A stretch of DNA of 64,000 bases, taken from positions 372,001 to 436,000 of the forward strand of contig NZ_JAUZQF010000004.1 of NCBI RefSeq assembly GCF_030718205.1, in the 5' to 3' direction. The DNA is from Nonomuraea turcica. Its GTDB lineage: Bacteria > Actinomycetota > Actinomycetes > Streptosporangiales > Streptosporangiaceae. The notes under the pieces are model-generated. The model was not told the DNA's origin. It worked only from the letters and a program-made list of their open reading frames with translations, and ran no database searches. Numbering within the stretch: position 1 is the first letter of the stretch; every line of letters starts with the position of its first letter. Position numbers and translations under genes: made by a program. Of this stretch, positions 20,038 to 28,410 are shown in pieces.

Positions 20038-22017
20038 TCATCCCCCATCCTTCAGGTCCTTGAGCAGCTCCACCACTGGATCGACGTTCAGCGGAGTCCA
20101 TACGGCCCCCCTTGCGTTGTCCCCGAACGTGCCGTAAGCGAGGATCAGCGAGAGCGCGGCACCCGCCGCGAGGATTCCCGCTATCACCATCGCCGCTGTT
20201 CTCGAGGGTACGAGCGATGAGAGCGTTCTGCGCATTTGTTTGCCGGGACCCTCGACCCCGGGGCCGGCGCACACGGTCCACAGCGCGACCGCGGCGCCCC
20301 AGGCGAGGGCGTTGTACGAATCCATCCCGGCCACTACCGATAGCAACAGTGTAACCGGCAGCCCCAGGATGAGCGCGTAGAGCACCAGGGCGAGCGTGAT
20401 GCCCACCGATTTGGCGAGTGCCTTGGGGTAGGCCAGCACCCTGATCACGTCGAGCGCGGCGGCGCCGGCGGCCCGCCGGGCGGTGAGCTGGGGCTGCGCC
20501 AGGTCGGCCGCGCGCAGCAGCACCGCGATCGGGATGGCCGCGACGGCCACGAGCACGGGCGCCAGCACGGCCGCCACGGTCATGAGGACGAGCAGCATGG
20601 CGCTCGCCACGCCGTACGCCCTGGAACGCTGCAGTGCCCTGCCAGGCGCGGCCGCCGGGATGTAAGGCTCCCGCTTGGTCATCCGATCCGGCGGATATTG
20701 CGGCTGCGCCGGGATGTAAGGAGGCGGCTGGGCCGGCGTCGGGCTCGGCCTGCCGTAGTCGGGCATGTCGGGGCCGTGACCCACCCTGCCCATGTCGGGG
20801 CCGGGCCTGCCGGCGTCAGGGCCGGTGCTGAGCCTGCCGTAGTCCGGCGAGTCGGGGCGTACGCGCCTGGTCGGCACGTCGGTCTCGCCCGGCGGGACCG
20901 GGTGGTTGTTGGCCTGCGGCTGCGGCCACGGCTGGCTCGGCGGAACCGGAGCGCCCTCGCGCTGGATCTGCCGCAGCTCCTCGGGCGTGACCCGGCGGGT
21001 CGGCCACGGGTCGGCCTGGTTGGGCAGCAGCGAGACGTATGGCTGCTCCTGCGGCGGCGCGGCGGGCTGGTCCTGGCCTTCGAGCAGCCGTCTGGGCGTG
21101 ACCGGCGGCGTGGAGATGTCATAGGCCGGCTTGTCCGTCACACGAGGCGGCGGTGTGTCCGTCGCGCGTGGCGCGGTGGAGATCTCGTCGGGCATGCCGC
21201 CCGGCGGCGGCTGCTGCGGCAACATCCTGGCGGTCTGCTCGGCCAGGTCGGCCGCCTTGGGACGCTTGTTGGGGTTGCGCTGGAAGGCCGCCTTGAGCAG
21301 CGGCTGCAGCGTCGCCGGGGCGGCGCTGACGTCGGCCTTGCCCGCGGTGATGTTGTAGAAGATCATCTCCAGCGTGCCCTTGCCGAAGGGCGGCTGGCCG
21401 GTCGCCGCGAACAGCAGCGTGCCCGCCCACGCATGGACGTCGACCTCGGGGCCCGCCTCCTGGCCCTCGATGATCTCGGGCGCGAGGTAGCCGGGCGTGC
21501 CGATGAACATGCCGGTCTGCGTCAGCCGGGTCGCGTCGACCGCCTGGGCGATGCCGAAGTCGATCAGGACGGGCTCACCGTCCAGGATCATGACGTTGCC
21601 GGGCTTGAGATCACGGTGGATCACGCCGACCGAATGCACGGCGGCCAGCGCCGACGCCACCCCGTGCGCGACCCTGGTCAGCGCGGGCAGGTCGAGGGGG
21701 CCGTCGTCCTTGACGATCTCGTCGAGCGGGCGGCCCGGCACGAAACGGGTGACGATATAAGGCCGATGACCGGTGACGTCGGCGTCGACGACCTCGGCGA
21801 TGTATTTGCTGCGGACCCGGCGCATGGTCTCGACCTCGCGCGAAAGCCGCCGCCTGGCGACCTCGTCGCCGGCGACCTCTCCGCGCAGGACCTTGACCGC
21901 CACCTGCCGCCCCTGCGGGTCGGCAGCGAGGTGGACAACGCCCATCCCGCCTTCACCGAGCCGCCTGAGCAGCCGGTAAGGGCCAAGTCGGTCATCGTTC
22001 ATGGCATGAAGCACCAT
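20038..22017 (-). CDS. Serine/threonine protein kinase with membrane tail (first of three)
   Basis: The largest kinase of the trio, about 655-659 residues. It has LGEGGMGVVHLAADP, the AVKVLRGE lysine, HRDLKPGNVM, DFGIAQ and GTPGYLAPEI, so it is likely active. A linker of about 180 residues is rich in Pro, Gln and Gly with repeated PDYGR and PDMGR motifs and threonines in PTRRV contexts, possible phosphorylation sites. A polytopic membrane domain and a short tail follow. The ATG may be 22017 (MVLHAM) or 22002 (MNDDRLGPYRLL); the latter matches its paralogues better. It leads the kinase run, and the YbaK-like gene lies just upstream in the same direction. Confidence 0.92.
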   Translation of the reverse strand: MVLHAMNDDRLGPYRLLRRLGEGGMGVVHLAADPQGRQVAVKVLRGEVAGDEVARRRLSREVETMRRVRSKYIAEVVDADVTGHRPYIVTRFVPGRPLDEIVKDDGPLDLPALTRVAHGVASALAAVHSVGVIHRDLKPGNVMILDGEPVLIDFGIAQAVDATRLTQTGMFIGTPGYLAPEIIEGQEAGPEVDVHAWAGTLLFAATGQPPFGKGTLEMIFYNITAGKADVSAAPATLQPLLKAAFQRNPNKRPKAADLAEQTARMLPQQPPPGGMPDEISTAPRATDTPPPRVTDKPAYDISTPPVTPRRLLEGQDQPAAPPQEQPYVSLLPNQADPWPTRRVTPEELRQIQREGAPVPPSQPWPQPQANNHPVPPGETDVPTRRVRPDSPDYGRLSTGPDAGRPGPDMGRVGHGPDMPDYGRPSPTPAQPPPYIPAQPQYPPDRMTKREPYIPAAAPGRALQRSRAYGVASAMLLVLMTVAAVLAPVLVAVAAIPIAVLLRAADLAQPQLTARRAAGAAALDVIRVLAYPKALAKSVGITLALVLYALILGLPVTLLLSVVAGMDSYNALAWGAAVALWTVCAGPGVEGPGKQMRRTLSSLVPSRTAAMVIAGILAAGAALSLILAYGTFGDNARGAVWTPLNVDPVVELLKDLKDGG

Positions 22018-22123
22018 ACCGGCTTAATCCCCGCCCACGAGATGAACCATGAGGCCACATTCCCACTCGTACAACGTCCGCAATGGCCCCATGGGTTTCC
22101 CATCCAACGGTCTCGAATCGGCT

Positions 22124-22636
22124 TCAGTTTGCTAGGGCCAGGACCTCGGCCCGCTTGAGCCCGGACAGCGCGGCGCCGGAGACGGCGAGCTTCGATCTGC
22201 GCAGGCCGCTGCCGATCACCACCCTCGGATGCTCGGCGACGTGCGCGTCCACCAGGATCGGCCAGTCGTCGGGCAGGCCGAGCGGCGTGATGCCGCCATA
22301 TTCCATCCCGGTCAGCTCGACCGCGTCGTCCATCGGCGCGAAGCTCGCTTTACGGGCGTCGAGATGCCTGCGTACGACGCCGTTCACGTCGACGCGCATG
22401 GTCGCGAGCACCATGCAGGCGGCGTAGCGCGTCTCGCCGCCCCGTTTGGCCGCCACGACCACGCAGTTGGCCGACTCGTCGAGCCGTACGCCATAGCGCT
22501 CGCAGAAGGCCGCGGTGTCGGCGAGATCGGGGTCGATCTCGGCCACCTCGACGCCCTCCATGCCGGCCACGGCATGAGCCACGGGATCGGCCAGGAGGTC
22601 GGTTCGTTCGGTCGCGGGGACCCAGTGCAGCGTCAT
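22124..22636 (-). CDS. YbaK/ProX-type aminoacyl-tRNA deacylase-like protein
   Basis: A 170-residue protein of the YbaK/prolyl-tRNA editing domain family, which hydrolyses mischarged tRNA such as Cys-tRNA(Pro) or Ala-tRNA(Pro). The conserved lysine region (ANCVVVAAKRGGETRYAACMV), GMEYGGITPLGLP and VVIGSGLRRSKLAVSG are diagnostic of the fold. It is a free-standing domain. GAGGAG lies a few bases before the ATG. Its substrate amino acid cannot be told from the sequence. It is 59 bp downstream of the amine oxidase gene. Confidence 0.9.
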   Translation of the reverse strand: MTLHWVPATERTDLLADPVAHAVAGMEGVEVAEIDPDLADTAAFCERYGVRLDESANCVVVAAKRGGETRYAACMVLATMRVDVNGVVRRHLDARKASFAPMDDAVELTGMEYGGITPLGLPDDWPILVDAHVAEHPRVVIGSGLRRSKLAVSGAALSGLKRAEVLALAN

Positions 22637-22695
22637 CCCATCTCCTCGATTCGCTTCTCCTCGGACCCTATGCCGGTCCGTGGAGCAGCGTGCCG

Positions 22696-24264
22696 TCACG
22701 GCGACTGCAACACGCGCTGGTGCAGCTGAGTGACGGCGCCGCGGGCGGACTCCATGGCCCCCGCCTGCCAAGCGATCAAGTGGGTGAGCCAGTCGCCCGC
22801 GAAGTAGACCCTTCCGGCAGGGCGTTGCAGAAGAGTGAAGGACGAATCAAAGGCGGGCCAGCGTACCCAGCCGCCCTGGATGTGGGCCTGGCGTTCCCAG
22901 GCGATGGAGACGCTGGACAGCAGGTTCTGGCGGTATTTGTCGCCGTGGATCTTCTTGCCCTGGGTGAGCGCCCTGCGCCTTCTGTCCTCCGGGGTGAGGG
23001 CGCCGTAGAGCTCGGCCTGGCGCTCGGTGTTGTAGTAGCCGACGATGAGGCCGCGCTCCGCGTGGTAGCCGTGCGACGGATACCAGATGTGGGTGATGTC
23101 CAGGTCGGTCTCGGTCACGCCGCCGTAGATGCGGTCCTCCAGCTCCCACCAGCGCGTGCCGTACTCCAGGCCGATCTTGCCGGCGGCGATCGGGACCGGC
23201 GTCCTGAGCGCGGCGGTGACCTCGGCGCCGAGGTTGTGCGGGATCTTGGCGAGGAGGTGGGGCGGGAGGGTGGCGATGCAGTAGTCGGCCTTGATGGCGC
23301 CGCCCTCGTAGACGACCTCCACGCCATCGTCCAGCGTGGTGATCTTGGTGACCTTGGCGCCGGTGGTGATGCGGTCCTGGCCTACCGCCTCGGTGAGCTT
23401 GGTGACGATCGCGTCCATGCCGCCGACCGGCTGGAACATCGGGGTGGCCTGGTCGTGGCCGAAGTCGTTGGTGATCGCGCGGCCGGTGCCGGCGGCGAGG
23501 ACCTGGCGGAGGGTGCCGGGGGCGTCGAGGGGGGCGCCGAGGTCGATTGCCGGATATTTCACGAAACCGCGACGGGGGGAACCCTCGTACTCGAGCTTGG
23601 GGCCGAGGTCGCCGAACCTTCTGAGGAAGTCGAGCAGACGTTCCTGGTCGTCCTGGGTGATGGCCTTGTCGAGGGCGCCGAGGTTGGTGGCCTTGGCAAG
23701 TAATTCCGCCATATATCCGTACATGTCGGCTCGGGCCGTGCGGGCCCGTACCGTCTGGCCGTTGGTGTGCACGTAGGCGGAGGCGTTGTTGTTGACGAAC
23801 GTCTCGATGGGGATGCCCAGTTCGCGGCAGTAGTCGAGGGTCACCATCCAGGGCGCGATGCGGCCGGGGCCCGCGTTGAAGTAAACGCCCTCGCCGAACG
23901 TCACCTCCTGGGCCGGGCCGTTCAGCTCCGCCAGCCGGTCGCCGCCGCGGAGCGTCAGGTTCCTGCCGCCCGCCTTCTCCCTGGCCTCGAGGAGGGTGCA
24001 GTCGTACCCGCTCTTGCCGAGCTCGTACGCGGCGGTCAGGCCGGCGACGCCCGCGCCCAGGATCACCACCTTGGCGGAGGCCTTCCCGCGCAGCGCGAAG
24101 TCGCCCGGCCTGGGGGCGGCGAACTGCTTGTCCTGCCCGGAAGGAGCCAGGCCCAGGGCGCCCATGGCGGCGTACATGGCGCCCGCGCCGCCCACCGCCC
24201 CGATCCCGACGAGCAGCCCCCTCCGGGTCAGCGCCGCGGAGCTCCGAGCTCCGGCACCTTCCAC
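22696..24264 (-). CDS. Tat-exported FAD-dependent amine oxidase
   Basis: A 522-residue flavin amine oxidase (monoamine oxidase/LAAO type). The N-terminus has a twin-arginine signal, LTRRGLLVGIGAVGGAGAM, so the folded flavoprotein is probably exported. The FAD-binding loop VVILGAGVAGLTAAYELGKSG and EAREKAGGR follow, and the C-terminal RVYFAGDWLTHLIAWQAGAMESA is the usual flavin-binding end. The substrate is unknown; amino acids, polyamines or aromatic amines are possible. The GTG start has GGGGAG six bases upstream. It lies 15 bases after the M55 peptidase gene, so the two are co-transcribed. Confidence 0.92.
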   Translation of the reverse strand: MEGAGARSSAALTRRGLLVGIGAVGGAGAMYAAMGALGLAPSGQDKQFAAPRPGDFALRGKASAKVVILGAGVAGLTAAYELGKSGYDCTLLEAREKAGGRNLTLRGGDRLAELNGPAQEVTFGEGVYFNAGPGRIAPWMVTLDYCRELGIPIETFVNNNASAYVHTNGQTVRARTARADMYGYMAELLAKATNLGALDKAITQDDQERLLDFLRRFGDLGPKLEYEGSPRRGFVKYPAIDLGAPLDAPGTLRQVLAAGTGRAITNDFGHDQATPMFQPVGGMDAIVTKLTEAVGQDRITTGAKVTKITTLDDGVEVVYEGGAIKADYCIATLPPHLLAKIPHNLGAEVTAALRTPVPIAAGKIGLEYGTRWWELEDRIYGGVTETDLDITHIWYPSHGYHAERGLIVGYYNTERQAELYGALTPEDRRRRALTQGKKIHGDKYRQNLLSSVSIAWERQAHIQGGWVRWPAFDSSFTLLQRPAGRVYFAGDWLTHLIAWQAGAMESARGAVTQLHQRVLQSP

Positions 24265-24279
24265 GCCCGCTCCCCTTCC

Positions 24280-25122
24280 TCAGCCGTAGGGGCCGCTGCC
24301 ACAGGCGACCTGACCACCGATGGTGGCGAAGATGCCGAACAGCGCCATGATCTGGGTGAAGTCGTCGGTGGTGAACTCGATCTGCCGCGATCCGGCGGTC
24401 TTCACGCCGGGAATCAGCGCGACGGCCGCGGCGATGGCGGTGGAGTTCCACTCCACCGCGAGCGTGTACGGCGCCGCCAGCCGGTAAGGCGTGAAGTCGC
24501 TCAACCGGCCGAGCGCGCGAGCCATGGCCTCACGGATGCGAGCCTGGGCGACGCCCGGCGGCAGCAACTCGGCCGAGAACTTGTCGATGCCCTTCTTCAC
24601 CGCGACCGTCTCGACGTCGCCGAGCAGCTCGCGTGCCTCCTCACCGACCGCCTCGTCCCCGGTGACCAGCACCACCGGCACGCCGTGGAACCCGGCGCAA
24701 GCGGCCACGAGGCGGGTCTCGCCGCACAGCTCGCCGTTGAGGTAGACGTTCTGGATTTCCTTGCCCATCCAGGTGTGGTTGAGCACGCCGTCCGCCACGC
24801 CTGCGCGGGCGTGGTAGCCGACGAACCCGGCCGCCTGGAACGAGCCGTCGAGCCCCTGGGCCATGCGCTGCGCCTTGCCCGGTCCCCGGATGAGACTGGC
24901 CCGCTCGTCCAGCAGGTCGATCCTGAGGTTCTTGGTGGAGCCGTGGGCGTCGTTGACCAGCACGCTCGCCGCCCCCGCCTGGTACGCGCCCGCGACGGCG
25001 GCGTTGGCGTCGGCGGTCATCAGCTCGCACCCGCGCTCGTAGCCGCGCCGACCGGCGTGCATCTCCTCGGGGTCGGTCAGCCCCGTCACGCCCTCCATGT
25101 CCACCGACAGATAAACCTTCAC
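24280..25122 (-). CDS. M55 family metallopeptidase (D-aminopeptidase, DppA-like)
   Basis: A 280-residue relative of Bacillus DppA, a zinc aminopeptidase that cleaves D-amino-acid dipeptides such as D-Ala-D-Ala. Expected metal ligands are in place: Asp8 and Glu10 (SVDMEG), His60 (NDAHG) and His104 (VGYHARAG). There is also a conserved NHTW histidine and GELCGE acidic site. No signal peptide is present, so it acts inside the cell. The GTG start has GAGGAG upstream. Pairing with an exported amine oxidase suggests use of D-amino acids or peptides, but that is inference. Confidence 0.92.
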   Translation of the reverse strand: MKVYLSVDMEGVTGLTDPEEMHAGRRGYERGCELMTADANAAVAGAYQAGAASVLVNDAHGSTKNLRIDLLDERASLIRGPGKAQRMAQGLDGSFQAAGFVGYHARAGVADGVLNHTWMGKEIQNVYLNGELCGETRLVAACAGFHGVPVVLVTGDEAVGEEARELLGDVETVAVKKGIDKFSAELLPPGVAQARIREAMARALGRLSDFTPYRLAAPYTLAVEWNSTAIAAAVALIPGVKTAGSRQIEFTTDDFTQIMALFGIFATIGGQVACGSGPYG

Positions 25123-25241
25123 GCACCCAGCTCCTCGCCTAGCTCACACCCGCACGGCGAACCCGCCGCATCTTCTCCGGCCCGTGCCGACCGTAAACCG
25201 CACCACCGACCGCACGCCCTCGCCCCGGTCGACGATGTCCG

Positions 25242-26465
25242 TCAGGAGCCCCATGTTTCCACCCGGCGGGCCTCGGCCTCGGTCATGAACCCGACGTGGG
25301 CCCCCATGAACGCGGCCGCCTGATCACGCCACTGCGCCGGAATCTCGTCGATGGCCGGCGGGTAGCAGTGGTCGAGCCAGCTCGTCGACTCCTCGCTCGC
25401 CTCGAAGTAGTCCAGCGCCCGGGCGAAGACGGTGTTCTCGATCCCGGGCACCCGCGCCAGCCCGTACTCGATCATCTCTTGCCCGCCGTACGGCGGCTTC
25501 CTCAGCCACTTGCGCACGACAGGACGGTCGGCGGTGAGCGGCGTGTCCAGCGGCCGCCGCTCGACGGCGGCCTGGATGAGCTCCTTGTACAGGCATTTCC
25601 CGCACGTGCGGCACGGGCCGTCGGTGCCGCGCAGGCACCAGCGCACCTGACCCTTGAGGTCGGAGCTCAGGGCCACCCGCATGGTGATCGCCTCGCTCAC
25701 GCCGCCGACGGGCAGCACGATGTGCACCCCGGCCGCGGCGAACAACTTCCCCCACCGGCCATGCGGCGACCATATGGGATTGTCGGGCGTGAACCGGTGC
25801 AGATAGCGCCCACCACCCAGCCAGCGTGAGCCGAGCTCATAGCCGAAGCCCAGCCCACCGAGGTCCAGCTCGTCGGCGAGCAGCAGCGCACCCGCCGCGA
25901 CCGCGTGGTGCTCCGGGTAGCCGGGACGCGGCTCGGCGAGCGTATATTCCAGGTCGGACGTGACCGTGGACACCGTCCGTCCGGTCGTCGCGGCGAGCCC
26001 CGCCAGCACGTCGGACCGGTAGTGCGGCCACCGGTTGGGCACGCGCCGATGCGCCACCCGCCGGAAGTGCACGAAAGGCGCGTCAGGGTAGATCGTGGCC
26101 GCGGCCACGGAGTCCGCGCCGCCGCTGTACGAGATCGCGAGCGTACGGCCCGCCTGCCGCGCCTGCGCCCCCACCGGCCCGGCCTCGATGCCCCAGCCGT
26201 CGTGGAACGCGGCGGCGAGCTCGGCCGAGATGGCCCGGTCGAAGGAGATCCGCCGCCGGGTCCACGGCGCGACGACGGTCCAGGCCGCGACCGCGAACAG
26301 GTCGGGGTGGGCGTCGGCGGGGACGCCGCCGATGGAGCAGGAGTTGGTGGCCAGTTTGACGGGGTAGTCGTCGGAGGCTCGCCCGGTGATCTCGTCCTCG
26401 GGGTCGAGGCGGAAGCTCAGGTCCCCGCCAGTCGATGTCACAGCCGAGGTCACAGCCCACGTCAC
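25242..26465 (-). CDS. PP-loop ATPase-like protein with a cysteine cluster (possibly DUF6395)
   Basis: A protein of about 407 residues with a PP-loop, TLAISYSGGADSVAAATIYPD, typical of enzymes that adenylate a substrate (asparagine synthase, QueC or tRNA-modifying types). Near residue 315 it carries CLRGTDGPCRTCGKCLYKE, a four-cysteine cluster likely to bind zinc or iron-sulfur. No glutaminase domain is present. The GTG at 26465 overlaps the stop of the upstream coiled-coil gene (GTGA), and another in-frame GTG lies at 26471. Similar proteins occur in the family I recall as DUF6395, but I cannot confirm this. The substrate is unknown. Confidence 0.75.
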   Translation of the reverse strand: MTWAVTSAVTSTGGDLSFRLDPEDEITGRASDDYPVKLATNSCSIGGVPADAHPDLFAVAAWTVVAPWTRRRISFDRAISAELAAAFHDGWGIEAGPVGAQARQAGRTLAISYSGGADSVAAATIYPDAPFVHFRRVAHRRVPNRWPHYRSDVLAGLAATTGRTVSTVTSDLEYTLAEPRPGYPEHHAVAAGALLLADELDLGGLGFGYELGSRWLGGGRYLHRFTPDNPIWSPHGRWGKLFAAAGVHIVLPVGGVSEAITMRVALSSDLKGQVRWCLRGTDGPCRTCGKCLYKELIQAAVERRPLDTPLTADRPVVRKWLRKPPYGGQEMIEYGLARVPGIENTVFARALDYFEASEESTSWLDHCYPPAIDEIPAQWRDQAAAFMGAHVGFMTEAEARRVETWGS

Positions 26466-26821
26466 ACGCACGGCCGCTCCCCCGGCTCGGCCGAGCTCCG
26501 GCGAGCTCCGGCGTGCCGCAGCTCGTCGATGGCCTGCCAGACGAGGACCTCGTTCTGGAGCACCCCGTCCAGCGCCTTCGCCGTCTCCTGGGCGAGCCGG
26601 CGCGTGTCGTCGATCGTCGCCTGGTCCGCTGCCACCGGCGGCTTGGCATTCCTGAGGCGTGCCACCTCGTCCTGGAGGGTGACCACTTCCCGCCGCAGCG
26701 TCTGGACTTCCCAGAGCGCGTCCTTGATGTCCTGCCGGTGGTCGGCGATCGAGATGTAGCGGGAGTCGAACCACGTGCGCACGGCCGCGCGGAGCCGGGC
26801 AGGGACCAGGACGCGCATCAT
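26462..26821 (-). CDS. Small coiled-coil protein of unknown function
   Basis: A 119-residue protein, predicted helical and coiled-coil over about residues 27-60 (DIKDALWEVQTLRREVVTLQDEVARLR). It begins MMRVLVPARLRAAVRTWFDSRY. The family assignment is uncertain; it resembles short actinobacterial coiled-coil proteins such as DUF6752. Its last codons overlap the start of the PP-loop gene by four bases (GTGA), so the two are probably translated together and may act together. TATGGT lies eight bases before the ATG, consistent with a leaderless start. Confidence 0.7.
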   Translation of the reverse strand: MMRVLVPARLRAAVRTWFDSRYISIADHRQDIKDALWEVQTLRREVVTLQDEVARLRNAKPPVAADQATIDDTRRLAQETAKALDGVLQNEVLVWQAIDELRHAGARRSSAEPGERPCV

Positions 26822-26829
26822 GAAACGCC

Positions 26830-26835
26830 ACCATA
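26830..26835 (-). promoter_or_regulatory. -10 element of the coiled-coil/PP-loop pair
   Basis: The minus strand reads TATGGT, eight bases before the ATG at 26821. This would give an mRNA starting at or next to the start codon. Confidence 0.4.
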
Positions 26836-26877
26836 CTGGCAAACCCGGAGCCAGATGGACGGCCTGAACGAACGGGC

Positions 26878-27651
26878 CTACCGGCCCGTGAACTTGGGCT
26901 TGGTCTTCTCGGTGAACGCCTGCATACCGATCTTGGAGTCGTCCGTGGCGAAGAGCCCGGAGAACTGCAGCCGCTCAACCTCAAGGCCCGTGTCCAGGTC
27001 CACCTCCAGACCTTGGTCGACGGCCTGCTTGGCGGCGCGCAACGCGACCGCGGGACCGCCCACGAACGTGGCGGCCCATTCCAGCGCGGCCGTGTAGACC
27101 TGCTCGTCCGGCACCACCCGGTCCACCAGCCCGATCTCCTGGGCCTCGGCGGCGGGAACGTGGCGGCCGGTGAAGATCAGGTCCTTGGCGCGAGCCGGGC
27201 CGATGAGGCGGGGCAGGCGCTGGGTGCCGCCCGCGCCAGGGATGATGCCCAGCAGGATCTCCGGCTGCCCCAGCTTGGCCGACTCGCCGGCGACCCGGAA
27301 GTCGGCGCACAGGGACAGCTCGCAGCCGCCGCCCAGGGCGTAACCGGTGATCGCGGCGATGACCGGCTTGCCGATCCGGGCGACCGCCGTGAAGCACTCC
27401 TGGAGCGTGCGGGAATGAGCGACCATGTCCGCGTAGGACATGTCGGCCATCTCCTTGATGTCGGCGCCCGCCGCGAAGACCTTCGCGCCGCCGTAGAGGA
27501 TGACCGCCTGCACCTGCGGGTCGGCGTCCACGATGCGCGCCGCTTCGGCGATCTCCAGCTGGACCTGGCCGTTGAGCGCGTTCATCTTGGGACGGTCAAG
27601 ACGGATCGTGGCGATCTGGTCGGCTACTTCGACGCTCACAAACTCACCCAT
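26878..27651 (-). CDS. Enoyl-CoA hydratase/isomerase family protein
   Basis: A crotonase-fold enzyme of 257 residues that hydrates enoyl-CoA in fatty-acid or related degradation. The oxyanion-hole segments GGAKVFAAGADIKEM and GYALGGGCELSLCADFRVA are intact. A catalytic glutamate is present in GQPEILLGIIPGAGGTQRLPRLIG. It could work with the ETF encoded at 14.9-16.7 kb, but no dehydrogenase is adjacent. The ATG has TAGGTT exactly six bases upstream, and the TAG of this element is the stop codon of the preceding HhH gene. Confidence 0.93.
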   Translation of the reverse strand: MGEFVSVEVADQIATIRLDRPKMNALNGQVQLEIAEAARIVDADPQVQAVILYGGAKVFAAGADIKEMADMSYADMVAHSRTLQECFTAVARIGKPVIAAITGYALGGGCELSLCADFRVAGESAKLGQPEILLGIIPGAGGTQRLPRLIGPARAKDLIFTGRHVPAAEAQEIGLVDRVVPDEQVYTAALEWAATFVGGPAVALRAAKQAVDQGLEVDLDTGLEVERLQFSGLFATDDSKIGMQAFTEKTKPKFTGR

Positions 27652-27657
27652 GGTCCG

Positions 27658-27663
27658 AACCTA
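27658..27663 (-). promoter_or_regulatory. -10 element of the enoyl-CoA hydratase gene, sharing a stop codon
   Basis: On the minus strand TAGGTT begins with the TAG stop codon of the HhH gene (27663-27661) and ends six bases before the hydratase ATG. This allows separate leaderless expression within an apparent two-gene run. Confidence 0.5.
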
Positions 27664-28314
27664 TCCTGCCGCGGACTTCACCTCATCAACCGTCCTCTTG
27701 CTCCGCGACACCCGGACGAGTGCGGCCGACAGGCGGGCCAGCTCCTCACCGGAGTGGGTCAGCTCGGCCAGCGGGCCGGCCTGCTTCGGCAGCCCCAGCT
27801 TGCCCGCGCCGTCCAGCACCCGCTTGTCCAGGTGCGGCGCGACCTGCGGCCACACGGCCTGGACCTCCCGCAGGAAGATGTCCGCCCCGGTCGGCCCGAT
27901 GCCGGGGAACTCCATCAGCAGCGACGCGATCCGCCGGTCGTCGCCCTTGGCCTCGTCGCGCAGCTTCCGCAGGTCCCCCTTCCAGCGGTCGAGGAGCAGC
28001 TCGGCGCCGTCGCCGAGCATGGTGGCGGTACGTTCGTCGTAGCGGCGGTAGTGGCCGCGGCCCAGCGCGTCCACCCGGTCCTGCCAGCTCGCCTCCCGCA
28101 TGCCCTTGGGCGTGCCGTACCCGGCCTTGAACAGCTCTTTCGCGGCCGCGACCGCGACGCCGGACGAGATCCGAGCGCTGAGCAGGGTGGCCAGGACGAG
28201 CAGTTGGTACAGAGGCCTCGGCTGGTCGGACAGCTTGATGCCGGCCTCGCCCGCGAACGTGCTGCCGTAGCGGTCGAGCAGGACGTCGAGAACCGCTTTG
28301 TCGGTCTTGGTCAT
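27661..28314 (-). CDS. Helix-hairpin-helix (HhH-GPD-like) DNA-repair-fold protein
   Basis: A protein of about 217 residues with the HhH-GPD fold of endonuclease III relatives. LMEFPGIGPTGADIFLREV is the hairpin, and the downstream helix has WPQVAPHLDKRVLD with the conserved aspartate. The usual lysine next to the hairpin (GXGRKTA in EndoIII) is replaced by Thr, and there is no 4Fe-4S cysteine loop. It therefore may be a monofunctional glycosylase or a non-enzymatic relative. The start may be ATG 28314 (MTKTDKAV) or 28320 (MGMTKTD). Its stop codon overlaps the next gene's promoter. Confidence 0.75.
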   Translation of the reverse strand: MTKTDKAVLDVLLDRYGSTFAGEAGIKLSDQPRPLYQLLVLATLLSARISSGVAVAAAKELFKAGYGTPKGMREASWQDRVDALGRGHYRRYDERTATMLGDGAELLLDRWKGDLRKLRDEAKGDDRRIASLLMEFPGIGPTGADIFLREVQAVWPQVAPHLDKRVLDGAGKLGLPKQAGPLAELTHSGEELARLSAALVRVSRSKRTVDEVKSAAG

Positions 28315-28410
28315 GCCCATCCCGCTACCCGGCGGCGGACCCGCCATGCCGCGTTTGGGCAGATCGCTGCTGGGGAGGCGGAGGTTCTCGATGGTGTGAA
28401 GGAGCTTGCA

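Noticed and set aside
20698..22158. Long plus-strand frame opposite the first kinase gene
   Set aside because: The product is rich in Arg, Gly, Asp and Val with no motif, and the minus-strand frame encodes a complete kinase.
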